From: UBA4781 sp963674975
GTDB lineage: Bacteria > Chloroflexota > Anaerolineae > Anaerolineales > Anaerolineaceae
NCBI GenBank assembly: GCA_963674975.1
Contig: OY771913.1
Span: forward strand, 1,612,001-1,676,000
Length of the DNA stretch: 64,000 bases
Reading direction: 5' to 3'
Part shown: one piece after another, positions 24,831 through 33,878 of the stretch
How positions within the stretch are numbered: the first letter of the stretch is position 1
How the letters are laid out: each line of letters opens with the position of its first letter
Made by a program: the position numbers and the translations under genes
Notes under the pieces: generated by a model
Told to the model about the DNA's origin: nothing
Database searches by the model: none
What the model saw: the letters and a program-made list of their open reading frames with translations, nothing else

Positions 24831-25892
24831 TTGAAAAAGAAAAAGGTTGCTTTGCTTGCTAACCTGAAGGCAAATGCTCCCCACTGGGAGGGTATGCCAG
24901 AGGATCAATGGGATGATTTAGATTCAGAAAAAACGATTAATACAATATTACAAGCTATACGAAATGGGGGATATGAATGCGAGTTTTTCGAAGGGAATTT
25001 CAAGATTATTCAAGACCTGCCCAAATATAAGCCGGATATTTGCTTCAATATTTGTGAAGGCTACTACGGTGATTCGCGGGAAGCACATATTCCTTCTATT
25101 TTGGAAATGCTGCGCATCCCGTATACGGGTTCCAGGGTGCTGACCCTGGCATTATCACTTGATAAACCCATGACCAAGCGTATTCTTGATTTCCATGCAC
25201 TGCCTACTCCGCCATTTCAAACATTTGAAAGAGCGGATGAGCCTCTGGATCCCACTTTGCGTTTTCCCCTCTTCGTGAAACCCAGCCGTGAAGGCACCAG
25301 CATGGGGGTGAGTTTGAAATCGGTGGTGAATAACAGGAAAGAATTATATGAGCAGGTTGGGCATATCATGAACCGCTACAGCCAACCCGCTCTGGTGGAA
25401 GAATATATTGAGGGACGTGAGATTACGGTGGGTATGGTCGGAAACCTGCATGGACCCATAGCACGGCGGATTCCACATGATGTGAATCTGCCGCGCATTC
25501 AATCAGGGCTGCGCTTTTTACCGCCCATGGAAGTGGACCTCAAACCGTATCTGCTGACGGATGCGGTATACAGCAATCGATTGAAGGTAGCTCTAGCAGA
25601 AGACCTGAATTATGTTTGTCCGGCTCCGCTGGATGAGGATATGGTGGATGAACTTAACTGGCTGGCAGCCGCGGTCTTCCGTGTGCTGGGCAGCCTGGAT
25701 GTGGCGCGTGTGGATTTCAGGCTGGATGTAAACGATAACTGGAAGCCGTACATTCTCGAGATCAATCCGCTGCCGGGCTTATCCAGCATTTCCGATCTGG
25801 TCATCGCTGCAAAAGCCGATGAGGTCTCGCAGGAAGAATTGATCGTGATGATCCTGGAAACGGCACTGGAGCGTCATCATTTAACAGATTAG
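24831..25892 (+). CDS. D-alanine--D-alanine ligase family ATP-grasp protein
   Basis: A 353-residue ATP-grasp enzyme starting at TTG after GAGG. The N-terminal Rossmann-like part holds ICFNICEGYYGDSREAHIPS and the TGSRVLTLALSLDKPMTKRI segment. The ATP-grasp core follows with FPLFVKPSREGTSMGVS and VEEYIEGREITVGMVG, and metal binding is near RVDFRLD and LEINPLPGLS. The layout fits Ddl-type ligases, but the N-terminal insert (WEGMPEDQWDDLDSEK) is unusual for peptidoglycan Ddl. It may therefore ligate a different substrate. It lies 34 bases behind the ABC-F gene and could be co-transcribed. Confidence 0.82.
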   Translation: MKKKKVALLANLKANAPHWEGMPEDQWDDLDSEKTINTILQAIRNGGYECEFFEGNFKIIQDLPKYKPDICFNICEGYYGDSREAHIPSILEMLRIPYTGSRVLTLALSLDKPMTKRILDFHALPTPPFQTFERADEPLDPTLRFPLFVKPSREGTSMGVSLKSVVNNRKELYEQVGHIMNRYSQPALVEEYIEGREITVGMVGNLHGPIARRIPHDVNLPRIQSGLRFLPPMEVDLKPYLLTDAVYSNRLKVALAEDLNYVCPAPLDEDMVDELNWLAAAVFRVLGSLDVARVDFRLDVNDNWKPYILEINPLPGLSSISDLVIAAKADEVSQEELIVMILETALERHHLTD

Positions 25893-25902
25893 ATTTGAGA
25901 TA

Positions 25903-26493
25903 TTACCCCCGCAGGTCCAGCAGATCTTGAAGCAGGGTGCCGTTGACATAGATCGTAACGGTGTCAATGGTCGAAAACTGCAGCGCTGCAGCAGTAAGCT
26001 GGGCTTCGATGCGGGGAATATCACATTCCCCGCCGGTTACCAGCGAACCGCTTAAATTGATAACAGCTTCACGGTCAACAATATCCAGGGAGTCGATTTT
26101 CAGATCGGATAAATAGAGAGCATTATATAAACCGGACTGTCCGTAGGTGATATCAGAGGGAAGATTAAGCAGGGCAGCTAATGCAGCGCGCAGCACTGCC
26201 TGGGTTGGTTCAACTGCCACTTCGACCGGAACCAGGCTGTCGCCGCAGCCGATCATCTCTCCGGATGCGCCGTTGTCTCCCACCGCAACCAGATAGATCA
26301 ACACGGTTTGCGGTTTGGATGATGCCGCAGTGGGTATAAATGTGGGAGTAGCCGACGGAGCAACCGTGCTGCTGGGAACTGCTGTACTGGTAAAAGCAGG
26401 AATAGAGGTAGAAGCCGCAGTCGGGGGATCAGATGCGCAGCCACTGCACAGGAGAATAAGAATAGCAAAAAGAAAAATCTTGCGCAGGAGCAC
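25903..26493 (-). CDS. GerMN-domain lipoprotein
   Basis: A 196-residue lipoprotein. The signal is RKIFLFAILILLCSGCASD, with Cys as the lipid-modified residue. A Thr/Ser/Pro-rich spacer leads to a GerMN domain (TVLIYLVAVGDN, then QAVLRAALAALLNLPSD and AVINLSGSLVTGGECDIPR). GerMN occurs in spore-germination and in many non-spore surface proteins. I see no other sporulation gene, so a general envelope role is more likely. The start was set at the GTG at 26493 because GGGGA lies eight bases before it. The frame is open slightly further up, overlapping nadE. It follows nadE directly. Confidence 0.8.
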   Translation of the reverse strand: MLLRKIFLFAILILLCSGCASDPPTAASTSIPAFTSTAVPSSTVAPSATPTFIPTAASSKPQTVLIYLVAVGDNGASGEMIGCGDSLVPVEVAVEPTQAVLRAALAALLNLPSDITYGQSGLYNALYLSDLKIDSLDIVDREAVINLSGSLVTGGECDIPRIEAQLTAAALQFSTIDTVTIYVNGTLLQDLLDLRG

Positions 26494-26495
26494 GG

Positions 26496-27320
26496 TTAGG
26501 TTCCCCAATCACGCAGATATAAGAAATCATAACCGATGGTGCGGCTGCCCAGCTTGGCGATGGGCGGCATCATGCGCTTGTAATGATAGCGGCGCAGGCG
26601 GGTTACCACGGCATCCACAAACGATTGAGAAAAACCGGCATCCACACATTCTTCGGGTGTATAACGCTCGTCCACCATCAAATAGAGCAGTTTATCCACT
26701 TCAGCATAGGTAAAGCCCAGCTCCCCTTCATCGGTTTGGTTTGCCCACAGATCAGCACTGGGAGCTTTCTGGATAATCACCTCTGGAATTTCCAGAGCTG
26801 ATGAAAGCTGACGTACCTGGGTTTTATAGAGATCGCCGATGGGATTGAAGGCGCTGGCTGAATCGCCGTACTGGGTGGAATAACCCAGCAGAATTTCGCT
26901 TTTATTGCTGGTACCGATCACCAGGGCATCAAAGGCAAGAGATTGGTCGTACAGCACGATCATGCGGCAGCGCGCCATGATGTTGCCCTTGCGCCGGTCG
27001 CTCATATCGGGAAATTTCGAGATCAAGCCATCTGCCATGTCGCTGATGGGAATGGTAATGCTTTGCACATCAAACTGGTCGATGAGCAGCTGCGCGTGCT
27101 CCAGAGAATCAGGAGAAGATGTACGGTAGGGCATACGCACTGCCAGCACATTCTGCGGACCGAGCGCCTTGGCTGCCAGCACACAGGAGAGGGCAGAATC
27201 GATCCCCCCGGAAACTCCCACCACCATTTTATGAAAGCCGGCGCGAGTAGCTTCACTTTTGATAAATCCGGTCAGGATATTGGTTGCCAGATCCGTGTTG
27301 ATCGTAAGGTCAATTTTCAT
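26496..27320 (-). CDS. nadE: NAD synthetase (ammonia-transferring subunit)
   Basis: A 274-residue NAD synthetase that amidates nicotinate adenine dinucleotide using ATP. The ATP-pyrophosphatase P-loop is VVGVSGGIDSALSCVLAAKA (about 34-53). Further family motifs are IGTSNKSEILLGYSTQYGDS and PSADLWANQTDEGELGFTY, and the C terminus carries YKRMMPPIAKLG. There is no glutaminase domain in this chain. The gene just upstream supplies a protein with that fold, so the two may form a glutamine-dependent enzyme of separate subunits. GGAGGG precedes tandem ATGs. The second one, at 27320, has better spacing. Confidence 0.93.
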   Translation of the reverse strand: MKIDLTINTDLATNILTGFIKSEATRAGFHKMVVGVSGGIDSALSCVLAAKALGPQNVLAVRMPYRTSSPDSLEHAQLLIDQFDVQSITIPISDMADGLISKFPDMSDRRKGNIMARCRMIVLYDQSLAFDALVIGTSNKSEILLGYSTQYGDSASAFNPIGDLYKTQVRQLSSALEIPEVIIQKAPSADLWANQTDEGELGFTYAEVDKLLYLMVDERYTPEECVDAGFSQSFVDAVVTRLRRYHYKRMMPPIAKLGSRTIGYDFLYLRDWGT

Positions 27321-27329
27321 CATCCCTCC

Positions 27330-28199
27330 CTATTTTCCTGAATTCGAATGTCCGTTGGAAAGAATGCGGTTCAATTCCCGCTGTACCATGGCAGTTCGTT
27401 CGTCGCGCAGCAGCGGTAGACGCGCGCGCGTGCGGTGAAGCTGGTTGAGATCCAGTTCGACCGTGAGGAAGGCTTCTTTATCATAAGGAGCCTTGATCAG
27501 GCAGTTGCCGTCCGGGTCATATACGGTGGAACCTCCCCAGAAATGCAGCCCGTCTTCGAAACCGACTCGATTGCAGTGGGCTATAAATGAAGTGAAGATG
27601 CTGGCATAAGCGCGGTTGATGCTTTCGACCCACATCGATGTTGAAAGCTGTGGCGAGGAAGTAAGCCCGCGTCCCGGAGAAGCGGATGTGAAGAGCAGCA
27701 GGTCAGCCCCATCCAGCCACAGCAGGTAAGGGGGTGCGATGTGCCAGAAATCTTCGCAGATCAATATCCCGCTGCGCTCGAAGCGCGTATCGAATGCTTC
27801 GGTTTTATCGCCCCATGCGAAGAAGCGACCTTCGTCGAACAATCCATAGGTGGGCAGGTATACTTTGCGGTGTGTGTGCACCAGCTTACCCTGCGAGAGA
27901 TAAGCGTCGGCGATATAGAAGCGGTTGCGTTCATCTTCTTCCACAAAGCCGATCAGCAGGTCGAGGTCCTGGCTGGCTTTGAAAAGTTCTTTGAAAACAG
28001 GATCATCCGGGGTTGGGTGATGCGCAACGGCAGGCACCAGGTCCTGCAGCACATAACCGGTGAGGGAAAGTTCAGGAAACATCAAGAGGTCAACCCCGTC
28101 TTTGCGGGCTTTTTCAATATACTCCAGATGTTTCTGCAGATTTGCATCCACCACACCCAGTTTGGTATCGATCTGTGCAATTCCCAGGCGCATTTTCAT
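27330..28199 (-). CDS. nitrilase-family amidase, likely glutaminase partner of NadE
   Basis: A 289-residue carbon-nitrogen hydrolase. The Glu-Lys-Cys triad is visible: Glu43 in FPELSLTGY, Lys112 in RKVYLPTYGLFDEGRFF and Cys148 in ILICEDFWH. The LP-Y-FDE-R-F pattern around the Lys and the ICED-W context are those of the glutaminase domain of glutamine-dependent NAD synthetase rather than of general nitrilases. The gene stops nine bases before nadE starts. It most likely releases ammonia from glutamine for NadE. Alternatives are another amidase. It carries no synthetase domain of its own. Confidence 0.85.
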   Translation of the reverse strand: MKMRLGIAQIDTKLGVVDANLQKHLEYIEKARKDGVDLLMFPELSLTGYVLQDLVPAVAHHPTPDDPVFKELFKASQDLDLLIGFVEEDERNRFYIADAYLSQGKLVHTHRKVYLPTYGLFDEGRFFAWGDKTEAFDTRFERSGILICEDFWHIAPPYLLWLDGADLLLFTSASPGRGLTSSPQLSTSMWVESINRAYASIFTSFIAHCNRVGFEDGLHFWGGSTVYDPDGNCLIKAPYDKEAFLTVELDLNQLHRTRARLPLLRDERTAMVQRELNRILSNGHSNSGK

Positions 28200-28249
28200 A
28201 AGACCATCCTGCTTGATATCTTTCTTCCTTTGTATTGTAACCCAAAAGA

Positions 28250-28274
28250 AAAGGGCGCAGAATTTGCGCCCTTT
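28250..28274 (-). terminator. terminator of the M29 aminopeptidase gene
   Basis: GGGCGCA and TGCGCCC pair around a five-base loop, extended by A and T runs on both sides. It lies 23 bases beyond the stop of the aminopeptidase gene and upstream of the nitrilase gene. Confidence 0.75.
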
Positions 28275-28296
28275 GCATATTTTTTATCAAAATCGA

Positions 28297-29406
28297 TTAG
28301 AAATCGATGACGAATTTCCCATTTTCATAGAACAGTTCATCATCTACCGTGATCTTGCCGCCATTGCGCAGGTCGCAGATCATATCCCAGTGGATGGCGG
28401 ATTCATTCTCGCTGAGGGTCTCCGGGTAGCCGTGCCCGAGTGCCATGTGGAAACTGCCGCCAATCTTCTCATCGAAAAGGATCTGACCGGTAAATTTCTG
28501 GATGCCTTCGTTGGTGCCGATGGCAAATTCTCCCAAGTAGCGTGAACCGGCATCCGTATCCAGTTTTTTCATCAAGAAATCTTCATTCTTCTCGGCACTG
28601 GCTTTAACTACCTTCCCGTTCTCGAACCACAACCGAACGCCGGTTACTTCAAAGCCTTCATAAAGGGTGGGGTAAGAGAAATATACATGCCCATTCATCG
28701 AATTCTCAACCGGAGAGGTGAAGACTTCTCCATCCGGTACGTTGACAGTGCAGGCGCAGTTGGCAAAAGGTCTGCCCTTGATGCTCAGGGTGAGGTCGGT
28801 TTCAGGGGCGGTGACGTGCACGTGTTCTTTGCCTTTCAGCCATGCGATGATCTTATCCTGTTTGGCGGCAATTTTCTTCCAGTAGCCGACCGGATCATCC
28901 TGGTCAGGCATACAGGCGTTGTAAACGAAATCTTCAAAATCAGGCAGGCTCATATTGGCATCCTGCGCGTATGCTTGCGTGGGGAAGAGAGATAATACCC
29001 AGTGCATCTCTCCTTTTTGTTCGCGGTCGAGCATGATCTTGGAGATTTTTCCGCCGGTGGCATAGAATTTTGAAACCAGGTCAGGATCGAAACCGGAGAG
29101 TTCTTTGGTGTTGGTTTCGCCCAGAATACGTACGCGGTGATCATAAGTTTCAACGAAATGCTTCAGTTCTTCCAGGTATGCGGCGAATTTATCCGGATTT
29201 CCATAGCGGAAATAGGCATCTGTCATCCCTTCAGGGTATTGATAGATGAAAGGGATTGCCCCTCGCTGCAGACAGACATTAAATACTGCCATCATGAGTG
29301 GTTCTCCACCTCTTTCACCCTGCAGCAGCACGCGCTGATCGGGTTTGACACCCAGTGAATAATCCACCAGCATGGTGGCTAATTTATTGATACGTGGATC
29401 AGACAT
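28297..29406 (-). CDS. M29-family metallo-aminopeptidase
   Basis: A 369-residue cytoplasmic peptidase of the M29 (thermophilic aminopeptidase T/AmpS) family. Evidence is the overall length, the N-terminal MLVDYSLGVKPDQRVLLQG and the FPTQAYAQDANMSLPDFEDFVY segment. The metal region includes VPDGEVFTSPVENSMNGHV, KVVKASAEKNEDFL and the C-terminal GGSFHMALGHGYPE, with IHWDMICDL close to the end. AGGAG lies six bases ahead of the ATG. It is monocistronic, bounded by its own terminator and by the divergent UPF0173 gene. Confidence 0.9.
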   Translation of the reverse strand: MSDPRINKLATMLVDYSLGVKPDQRVLLQGERGGEPLMMAVFNVCLQRGAIPFIYQYPEGMTDAYFRYGNPDKFAAYLEELKHFVETYDHRVRILGETNTKELSGFDPDLVSKFYATGGKISKIMLDREQKGEMHWVLSLFPTQAYAQDANMSLPDFEDFVYNACMPDQDDPVGYWKKIAAKQDKIIAWLKGKEHVHVTAPETDLTLSIKGRPFANCACTVNVPDGEVFTSPVENSMNGHVYFSYPTLYEGFEVTGVRLWFENGKVVKASAEKNEDFLMKKLDTDAGSRYLGEFAIGTNEGIQKFTGQILFDEKIGGSFHMALGHGYPETLSENESAIHWDMICDLRNGGKITVDDELFYENGKFVIDF

Positions 29407-29533
29407 TGTACACTCCTTGACGATTTGTTATATTATGACTACTTTATTGTATCTGTAATCTTGAAAAATATGGAAGTTTCAAATATCACTCGTTAAAATA
29501 TAAGAAAGAATGTGTTAATTATAAGGAAAAGAA

Positions 29534-30220
29534 ATGACATATCAACTTACCTTTTACGGGCATGCGGCTTTTGACCTGCAGGTCGAAGCGCTGCATTTAC
29601 TTTTTGATCCTTATCTAAGCGGCAATCCTGCTTCCAACGCCAGCGCGGATGAAGTGCCGGCAGATTTTATTCTGGTGAGCCACGGGCACGGCGATCATGT
29701 GGGAGATACGGTGAAGATCGCCAGGCGCACCGGCGCTACCGTGATCAGCAATGCAGAAATTGCCGACTGGCTGCGCGCGCAGGGTGTAAAAACCCATGCT
29801 CAGCACCTGGGAGGCGGTTTTCAGTATCCTTTTGGGTACTGCAAGCTGACTCTGGCGCTGCACGGTTCCAAGCTGCCTGATGGTTCTGATGGCGGAAATC
29901 CGGCGGGTTTTCTGCTGACCTTGCCTGATAAGAAGAAGTTTTATTTTGCCGGCGATACGGGATTGTTCGGTGATTTGCGTCTGATCGGAGAAGAAGGGGT
30001 GGATGTGGCGCTGCTTCCGATCGGAGATAATTTCACCATGGGTCCGGCAGATGCGCTGCGGGCGGTAACATTCCTCCAACCGAAAGTGGCTATTCCCATG
30101 CACTATAATACTTTCCCATTGATCAAGCAGGATGCTCAAGCATGGAAAAAACTGGTGGAAGAGAAAACCAGCACAAAAGTAGTTGTTTTACAGCCGGGTG
30201 AGAGCTATTCTATCGGCTGA
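29534..30220 (+). CDS. UPF0173-type metal-dependent hydrolase (metallo-beta-lactamase fold)
   Basis: A 228-residue hydrolase. The family's leading strand YGHAAFDLQ is followed by the zinc motif VSHGHGDHVGD (about residues 49-59). FYFAGDTGLFGDLRLIG supplies the bridging Asp and IPMHYNTFPLIKQD the last His. This is the UluB/UlaG-like UPF0173 group, whose substrate is undefined. AAGGA precedes the ATG. It lies 79 bases upstream of the HMG-CoA reductase gene on the same strand, so it may be co-expressed with the mevalonate genes, although no role in that pathway is known. Confidence 0.88.
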   Translation: MTYQLTFYGHAAFDLQVEALHLLFDPYLSGNPASNASADEVPADFILVSHGHGDHVGDTVKIARRTGATVISNAEIADWLRAQGVKTHAQHLGGGFQYPFGYCKLTLALHGSKLPDGSDGGNPAGFLLTLPDKKKFYFAGDTGLFGDLRLIGEEGVDVALLPIGDNFTMGPADALRAVTFLQPKVAIPMHYNTFPLIKQDAQAWKKLVEEKTSTKVVVLQPGESYSIG

Positions 30221-30299
30221 GCGGATCTGATAGGTTTTGCGAGGGTTGATTCTTTATGATTGACCGATATCTTCTTTCATAAGAAGAAAGTATTGAAAT

Positions 30300-31577
30300 A
30301 TGCCTGATGAGAAAAAATTCTATCAGATGAGTGTTGAAGAACGCCTGCAGGAACTGCGGGCAGCTTGTGCTTTAAGCGATGAAGAACTGGCAGCGTTTAA
30401 CTCACAGAAGGGCTTATCTTCCGCGCAGGCGGATCTGATGATCGAAAATGTGGTGGGTGTGTACAGTTTACCGTTAGGAATTGCCCGGCATTTTGTGATC
30501 AACGGGCGCCCTGTGCTGGTTCCCATGGCAGTGGAAGAACCCTCCGTAGTGGCGGCTGCCTCCTTCATGGCAAAACTGGCGCAGGCGGGGGGCGGCTTTA
30601 CAGCCCTGACCGGCGCGCAGGAGATGATCGGACAATTACAAATTCTAGGCGTGAAAGATATACCTGCGGCAGAAAAAGCACTGCTGGCTGCAAAAGAGGA
30701 AATACTGCTTCTGGCAGCAGAAGCGGACCCGCTGCTGATCAAGCTGGGTGGCGGACCGAAAGAAATGCAGGTGCGCGTTATTCAAGATTCTCCGCTGGGC
30801 AGTTTTCTGGTGCTGCATCTTATCATGGATGTGCAGGATGCCATGGGAGCCAATACCGTCAACACGGCTCTGGAGCGCATCAGTCCGCTGGTGGAAAAGA
30901 TCACCGGCGGCAGGGTGCTGCTGCGCATCCTTTCCAATCTGGCAGATCGCAGGTTGGCAAAAGCCACCTGTTCCATCCCGGCAGAGGCGCTGGCATTTGA
31001 GGATTATACCGGAACGGATGTGCGTGACCGCATCATCGAAGCCTGGGCGTTTGCCGCAGCAGATCCCTACCGCGCGGCTACCCACAACAAGGGCATCATG
31101 AATGGGGTGGATGCGGTGGTGATCGCCAGCGGGAATGACTGGCGGGCGGTGGAAGCCGGAGCGCATGCCTATGCAGCCCGCGGCGGGTGCTACACCAGCT
31201 TGAGCACCTGGTCTGTTGATAAAAACGGAAACTTGAAGGGCGAACTGGAAATGCCCATGGCGGTGGGTATTGTGGGCGGGGCTACCCGCGTGCATCCTGC
31301 TGCACGTGCATGCCTGAAGATCATGGGCGTAAAGAAAGCGGCTGATCTGGCGGAGATCATCGTCTCGGTCGGTCTGGCGCAGAATCTGGGCGCGCTGCGT
31401 GCCCTGGCTACGGAAGGTATTCAACGCGGGCACATGGCGCTGCATGCCCGGCAGGTAGCCGTGGCAGCCGGCGCGCCGCCTGATAGGGTGGCATCTCTGG
31501 CAGAACAGCTTGTAAAAGAAGGATGTATTCGCGTGGAACGCGCGATCGCAATTTTAAATGAATGGAGCAATCATTAG
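30300..31577 (+). CDS. mvaA: HMG-CoA reductase, class II
   Basis: A 425-residue class II HMG-CoA reductase converting HMG-CoA to mevalonate (class II enzymes often use NADH). The catalytic Glu is in MIENVVGVYSLPLG and the substrate-binding region has VEEPSVVAAAS. The nucleotide-binding motif is DAMGANTVNT. The catalytic Lys and Asp are in THNKGIMNGVD and ASGNDWRAVE, and the C-terminal His in GHMALHARQVA. All expected catalytic residues are present. It is first in a cluster with HMG-CoA synthase (overlapping by 16 bases), a thiolase-like protein and a DUF35 protein. That is the archaeal-type early mevalonate set. Confidence 0.94.
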   Translation: MPDEKKFYQMSVEERLQELRAACALSDEELAAFNSQKGLSSAQADLMIENVVGVYSLPLGIARHFVINGRPVLVPMAVEEPSVVAAASFMAKLAQAGGGFTALTGAQEMIGQLQILGVKDIPAAEKALLAAKEEILLLAAEADPLLIKLGGGPKEMQVRVIQDSPLGSFLVLHLIMDVQDAMGANTVNTALERISPLVEKITGGRVLLRILSNLADRRLAKATCSIPAEALAFEDYTGTDVRDRIIEAWAFAAADPYRAATHNKGIMNGVDAVVIASGNDWRAVEAGAHAYAARGGCYTSLSTWSVDKNGNLKGELEMPMAVGIVGGATRVHPAARACLKIMGVKKAADLAEIIVSVGLAQNLGALRALATEGIQRGHMALHARQVAVAAGAPPDRVASLAEQLVKEGCIRVERAIAILNEWSNH

Positions 31578-32644
31578 CTGTGGATGAGAATTTATTATTA
31601 AAACCGGCTCGCGCGGTGGGCATTGTGGGATATGGGGTCTATATTCCCCAGTACCGGCTGCCCGCCAGCGAGATCCTGCGTGTCTGGTCAGGGGATGAGG
31701 GCGGTACGCCGATCAAAGAAAAGGCGGTGGCAGGATTGGATGAAGATACCGTTACCATTTCCATAGAGGCAGCCCGCAATGCCTTAGCCAGAGCGGGCAT
31801 CGACCCGTTGAAATTACGTGCGGTGTGGGTAGGATCCGAATCACACCCTTATGTGGTCAAACCGACTTCGACCATTGTGGCAGAGGCAGTGGGTGCTTCT
31901 GAAAACATTCAAGCCGCCGACCTGGAGTTCGCCTGCAAGGCAGGCACTGAAGCCATGGTGATGGCGATGGGTTTGGTTGGTTCGCAAATGGGTGAATATG
32001 CCCTGTCGATTGGTGCAGATACCGCGCAGGGCAAGCCGGGCGACGCACTTGAATTCACCGCCGCCTCCGGCGGTGCAGCTTTTGTCATTGGTCCGGCAGA
32101 GAACAGCCTGGCGACCATCAACGCGGCTTATTCTTATGTGACCGATACACCTGATTTCTGGCGGCGCCAGCATCAGGTTTACCCGGAACACGGGCAGCGT
32201 TTTACCGGAGAACCGGCGTATTTCAAACATGTTTCCACCGCGGCACACACCATGCTCGAACAACTTGGCGCAAAGCCGTCGGATTATGCTTTTGCGGTGT
32301 TTCACCAGCCCAATGCCAAGTTCCCGCAGCGCGTTGCCAAAGAACTGGGGTTCAGCAAAGAACAGATCCAGACCGGTTTACTGGCGCCCGTCATTGGCAA
32401 TACTTATGCGGGTGCTTCGCTGGTTGGATTGACCGCCGTGCTGGATATCGCCAAAGCGGGTGACCGCATCCTGGTGGTTTCATACGGTTCCGGCGCCGGC
32501 TCGGATGCCTTTGATATCAGCGTGACCGATAAGCTTGAAGAACGGCGCAAGAAAGCGCCTTCCACCCAACAGTATATCGACCGGCGTATCGAGATCGATT
32601 ATGCCACCTACGCGCGCTACCGCGGCAAGATCGTGATGAAGTAG
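31562..32644 (+). CDS. HMG-CoA synthase, archaeal type
   Basis: A 360-residue thiolase-superfamily enzyme condensing acetyl-CoA with acetoacetyl-CoA. The start of the fold is VGIVGYGVYIPQYRLP. WVGSESHPYVVKPTSTIVAE leads to the catalytic Cys in DLEFACKAGTEAM (about 119-131). The catalytic His is in AYFKHVSTAAHTMLE, and the C-terminal loop has VSYGSGAGSDAFDI. The sequence type is that of archaeal synthases, which work in complex with thiolase and a DUF35 protein. The ATG at 31562 overlaps the reductase stop by 16 bases. A GTG at 31580, just past that stop, is an alternative. Confidence 0.92.
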   Translation: MEQSLAVDENLLLKPARAVGIVGYGVYIPQYRLPASEILRVWSGDEGGTPIKEKAVAGLDEDTVTISIEAARNALARAGIDPLKLRAVWVGSESHPYVVKPTSTIVAEAVGASENIQAADLEFACKAGTEAMVMAMGLVGSQMGEYALSIGADTAQGKPGDALEFTAASGGAAFVIGPAENSLATINAAYSYVTDTPDFWRRQHQVYPEHGQRFTGEPAYFKHVSTAAHTMLEQLGAKPSDYAFAVFHQPNAKFPQRVAKELGFSKEQIQTGLLAPVIGNTYAGASLVGLTAVLDIAKAGDRILVVSYGSGAGSDAFDISVTDKLEERRKKAPSTQQYIDRRIEIDYATYARYRGKIVMK

Positions 32645-32651
32645 GCTGGGC

Positions 32652-33803
32652 ATGCAAAAGGTCTATATTGCTGGCGTCGGGCAGGTACCGGTCGGAGAAC
32701 ACTGGGACAAATCCCTTACCAATTTAAGCACGGCTGCTGTGCGTTCTGCGTTGAAAGAAGCGGGCAATCCGCAGCCTGATATTGTATATATTGGTAATTT
32801 TCTGGCTTCTTCCCTTTCCCATCAGGCGAATCTGGGAGCACTGGTGTGCGATGAAGCGGGTTTGCGCGGTGTGGAAGGCACCACTGTGGAAGCCGGTGAA
32901 GCTTCCGGTGCAGCCGCCCTGCATATGGGGTATCTGGCGGTCGGCTCTGGATTGGTGGACTGCGTGGTGGTGGTGGGCGTGGAGAAGATGACCGACATGG
33001 TCGGAGATCAGGTTGAATCTGCTGCTGCAGAAAGCGGGGATACCGATTTCGAAGGCATGCAGGGCTTGACCTATACCGGCATCGCCGGGCTGCTCATGCA
33101 GCGCTATCTCGATCAATACCAGGCGCCGCGCGACAGTTTTGCGGGTTTTCCCATTACGGCGCACAACAATGGGGTGAACAATCCATTTGCCATGTATCAA
33201 AAAACGCTGGATCTGGAGAGCTATAAGAAAGCGCCGGTAGTGAGTACACCCCTTTCGCTTTACGATGTGCCCACCTATGCTGATGGGGCAGCCGCAGTGG
33301 TGCTGGTAAGCCAGAAGTTATTGAAGGATGAAAATAGTGCAATCCTGCTCAGCGCTTCAGAGATCGCCACCGATACGCTGGCGGTGCACGACCGGGCTGA
33401 TCCGCTGGCTTTCGAAGCGGTGCACATCAGCACCGAGAACGCGCTGCACAAAGCCGGACTTACACGTGACTGCCTGGACCTTTTCGAATGCTGGGATACC
33501 CCTTCTATTTACGGCATGCTGGCTCTGGAAGCGGGCGGTTTTGCCGAACGTGGACAGGGCTGGAGAACTGCTGCTCCTGAAAACATGGCGCTCACCGGTC
33601 GGCTGCCGATCGCCACATTAGGCGGCATCAAGGCGCATGGTCTGGCACCGGGTGCGGCGGGCATTTACCAGGTGGTAGATGCTGTGACGCAGCTGCGCGG
33701 TGAAGCCGGAAAGAACCAGATCAAGAGCGCGCAGGTCGCCATGACGCAAGCCGTCAGCGGGGCGGCTGCCAGCGCAATTACCCATATCTTACGCAAAGCT
33801 TAA
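32652..33803 (+). CDS. thiolase-fold protein lacking canonical catalytic residues
   Basis: A 383-residue member of the thiolase/SCP-x-like group, 8 bases behind HMG-CoA synthase. By context it should supply acetoacetyl-CoA. Where thiolases have the nucleophilic Cys (EAxCASG), this protein reads VEAGEASG with Glu83. Where they have GHPxGATG, it reads GLAPGAAG with Leu331 in place of His. The C-terminal NxGGTGA-like loop is QAVSGAAAS, with no Cys. The HDAF-like motif is ECWDTPS. The fold is otherwise well kept (VVVVGVEKMTDM, LRGEAGKNQIKSAQVAM). It may be a structural or regulatory subunit, or use different chemistry. Confidence 0.85.
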   Translation: MQKVYIAGVGQVPVGEHWDKSLTNLSTAAVRSALKEAGNPQPDIVYIGNFLASSLSHQANLGALVCDEAGLRGVEGTTVEAGEASGAAALHMGYLAVGSGLVDCVVVVGVEKMTDMVGDQVESAAAESGDTDFEGMQGLTYTGIAGLLMQRYLDQYQAPRDSFAGFPITAHNNGVNNPFAMYQKTLDLESYKKAPVVSTPLSLYDVPTYADGAAAVVLVSQKLLKDENSAILLSASEIATDTLAVHDRADPLAFEAVHISTENALHKAGLTRDCLDLFECWDTPSIYGMLALEAGGFAERGQGWRTAAPENMALTGRLPIATLGGIKAHGLAPGAAGIYQVVDAVTQLRGEAGKNQIKSAQVAMTQAVSGAAASAITHILRKA

Positions 33804-33878
33804 GGTTCAAAATCTGATAGCTTTTGAGAGAATTCTCTCTGTAAACTTGCATCACTCTCATGAAGGAGTGAATTTTTA

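Noticed and set aside
25903..26493. Sporulation genes suggested by GerMN and the YaaH-like GH18 protein
   Set aside because: Both domains are common in non-spore-formers and no core sporulation gene is in the window.
29615..30139. Antisense open frames over the UPF0173 and mevalonate genes
   Set aside because: They lie opposite strongly conserved genes and their products match no family. They look like codon-bias shadows.
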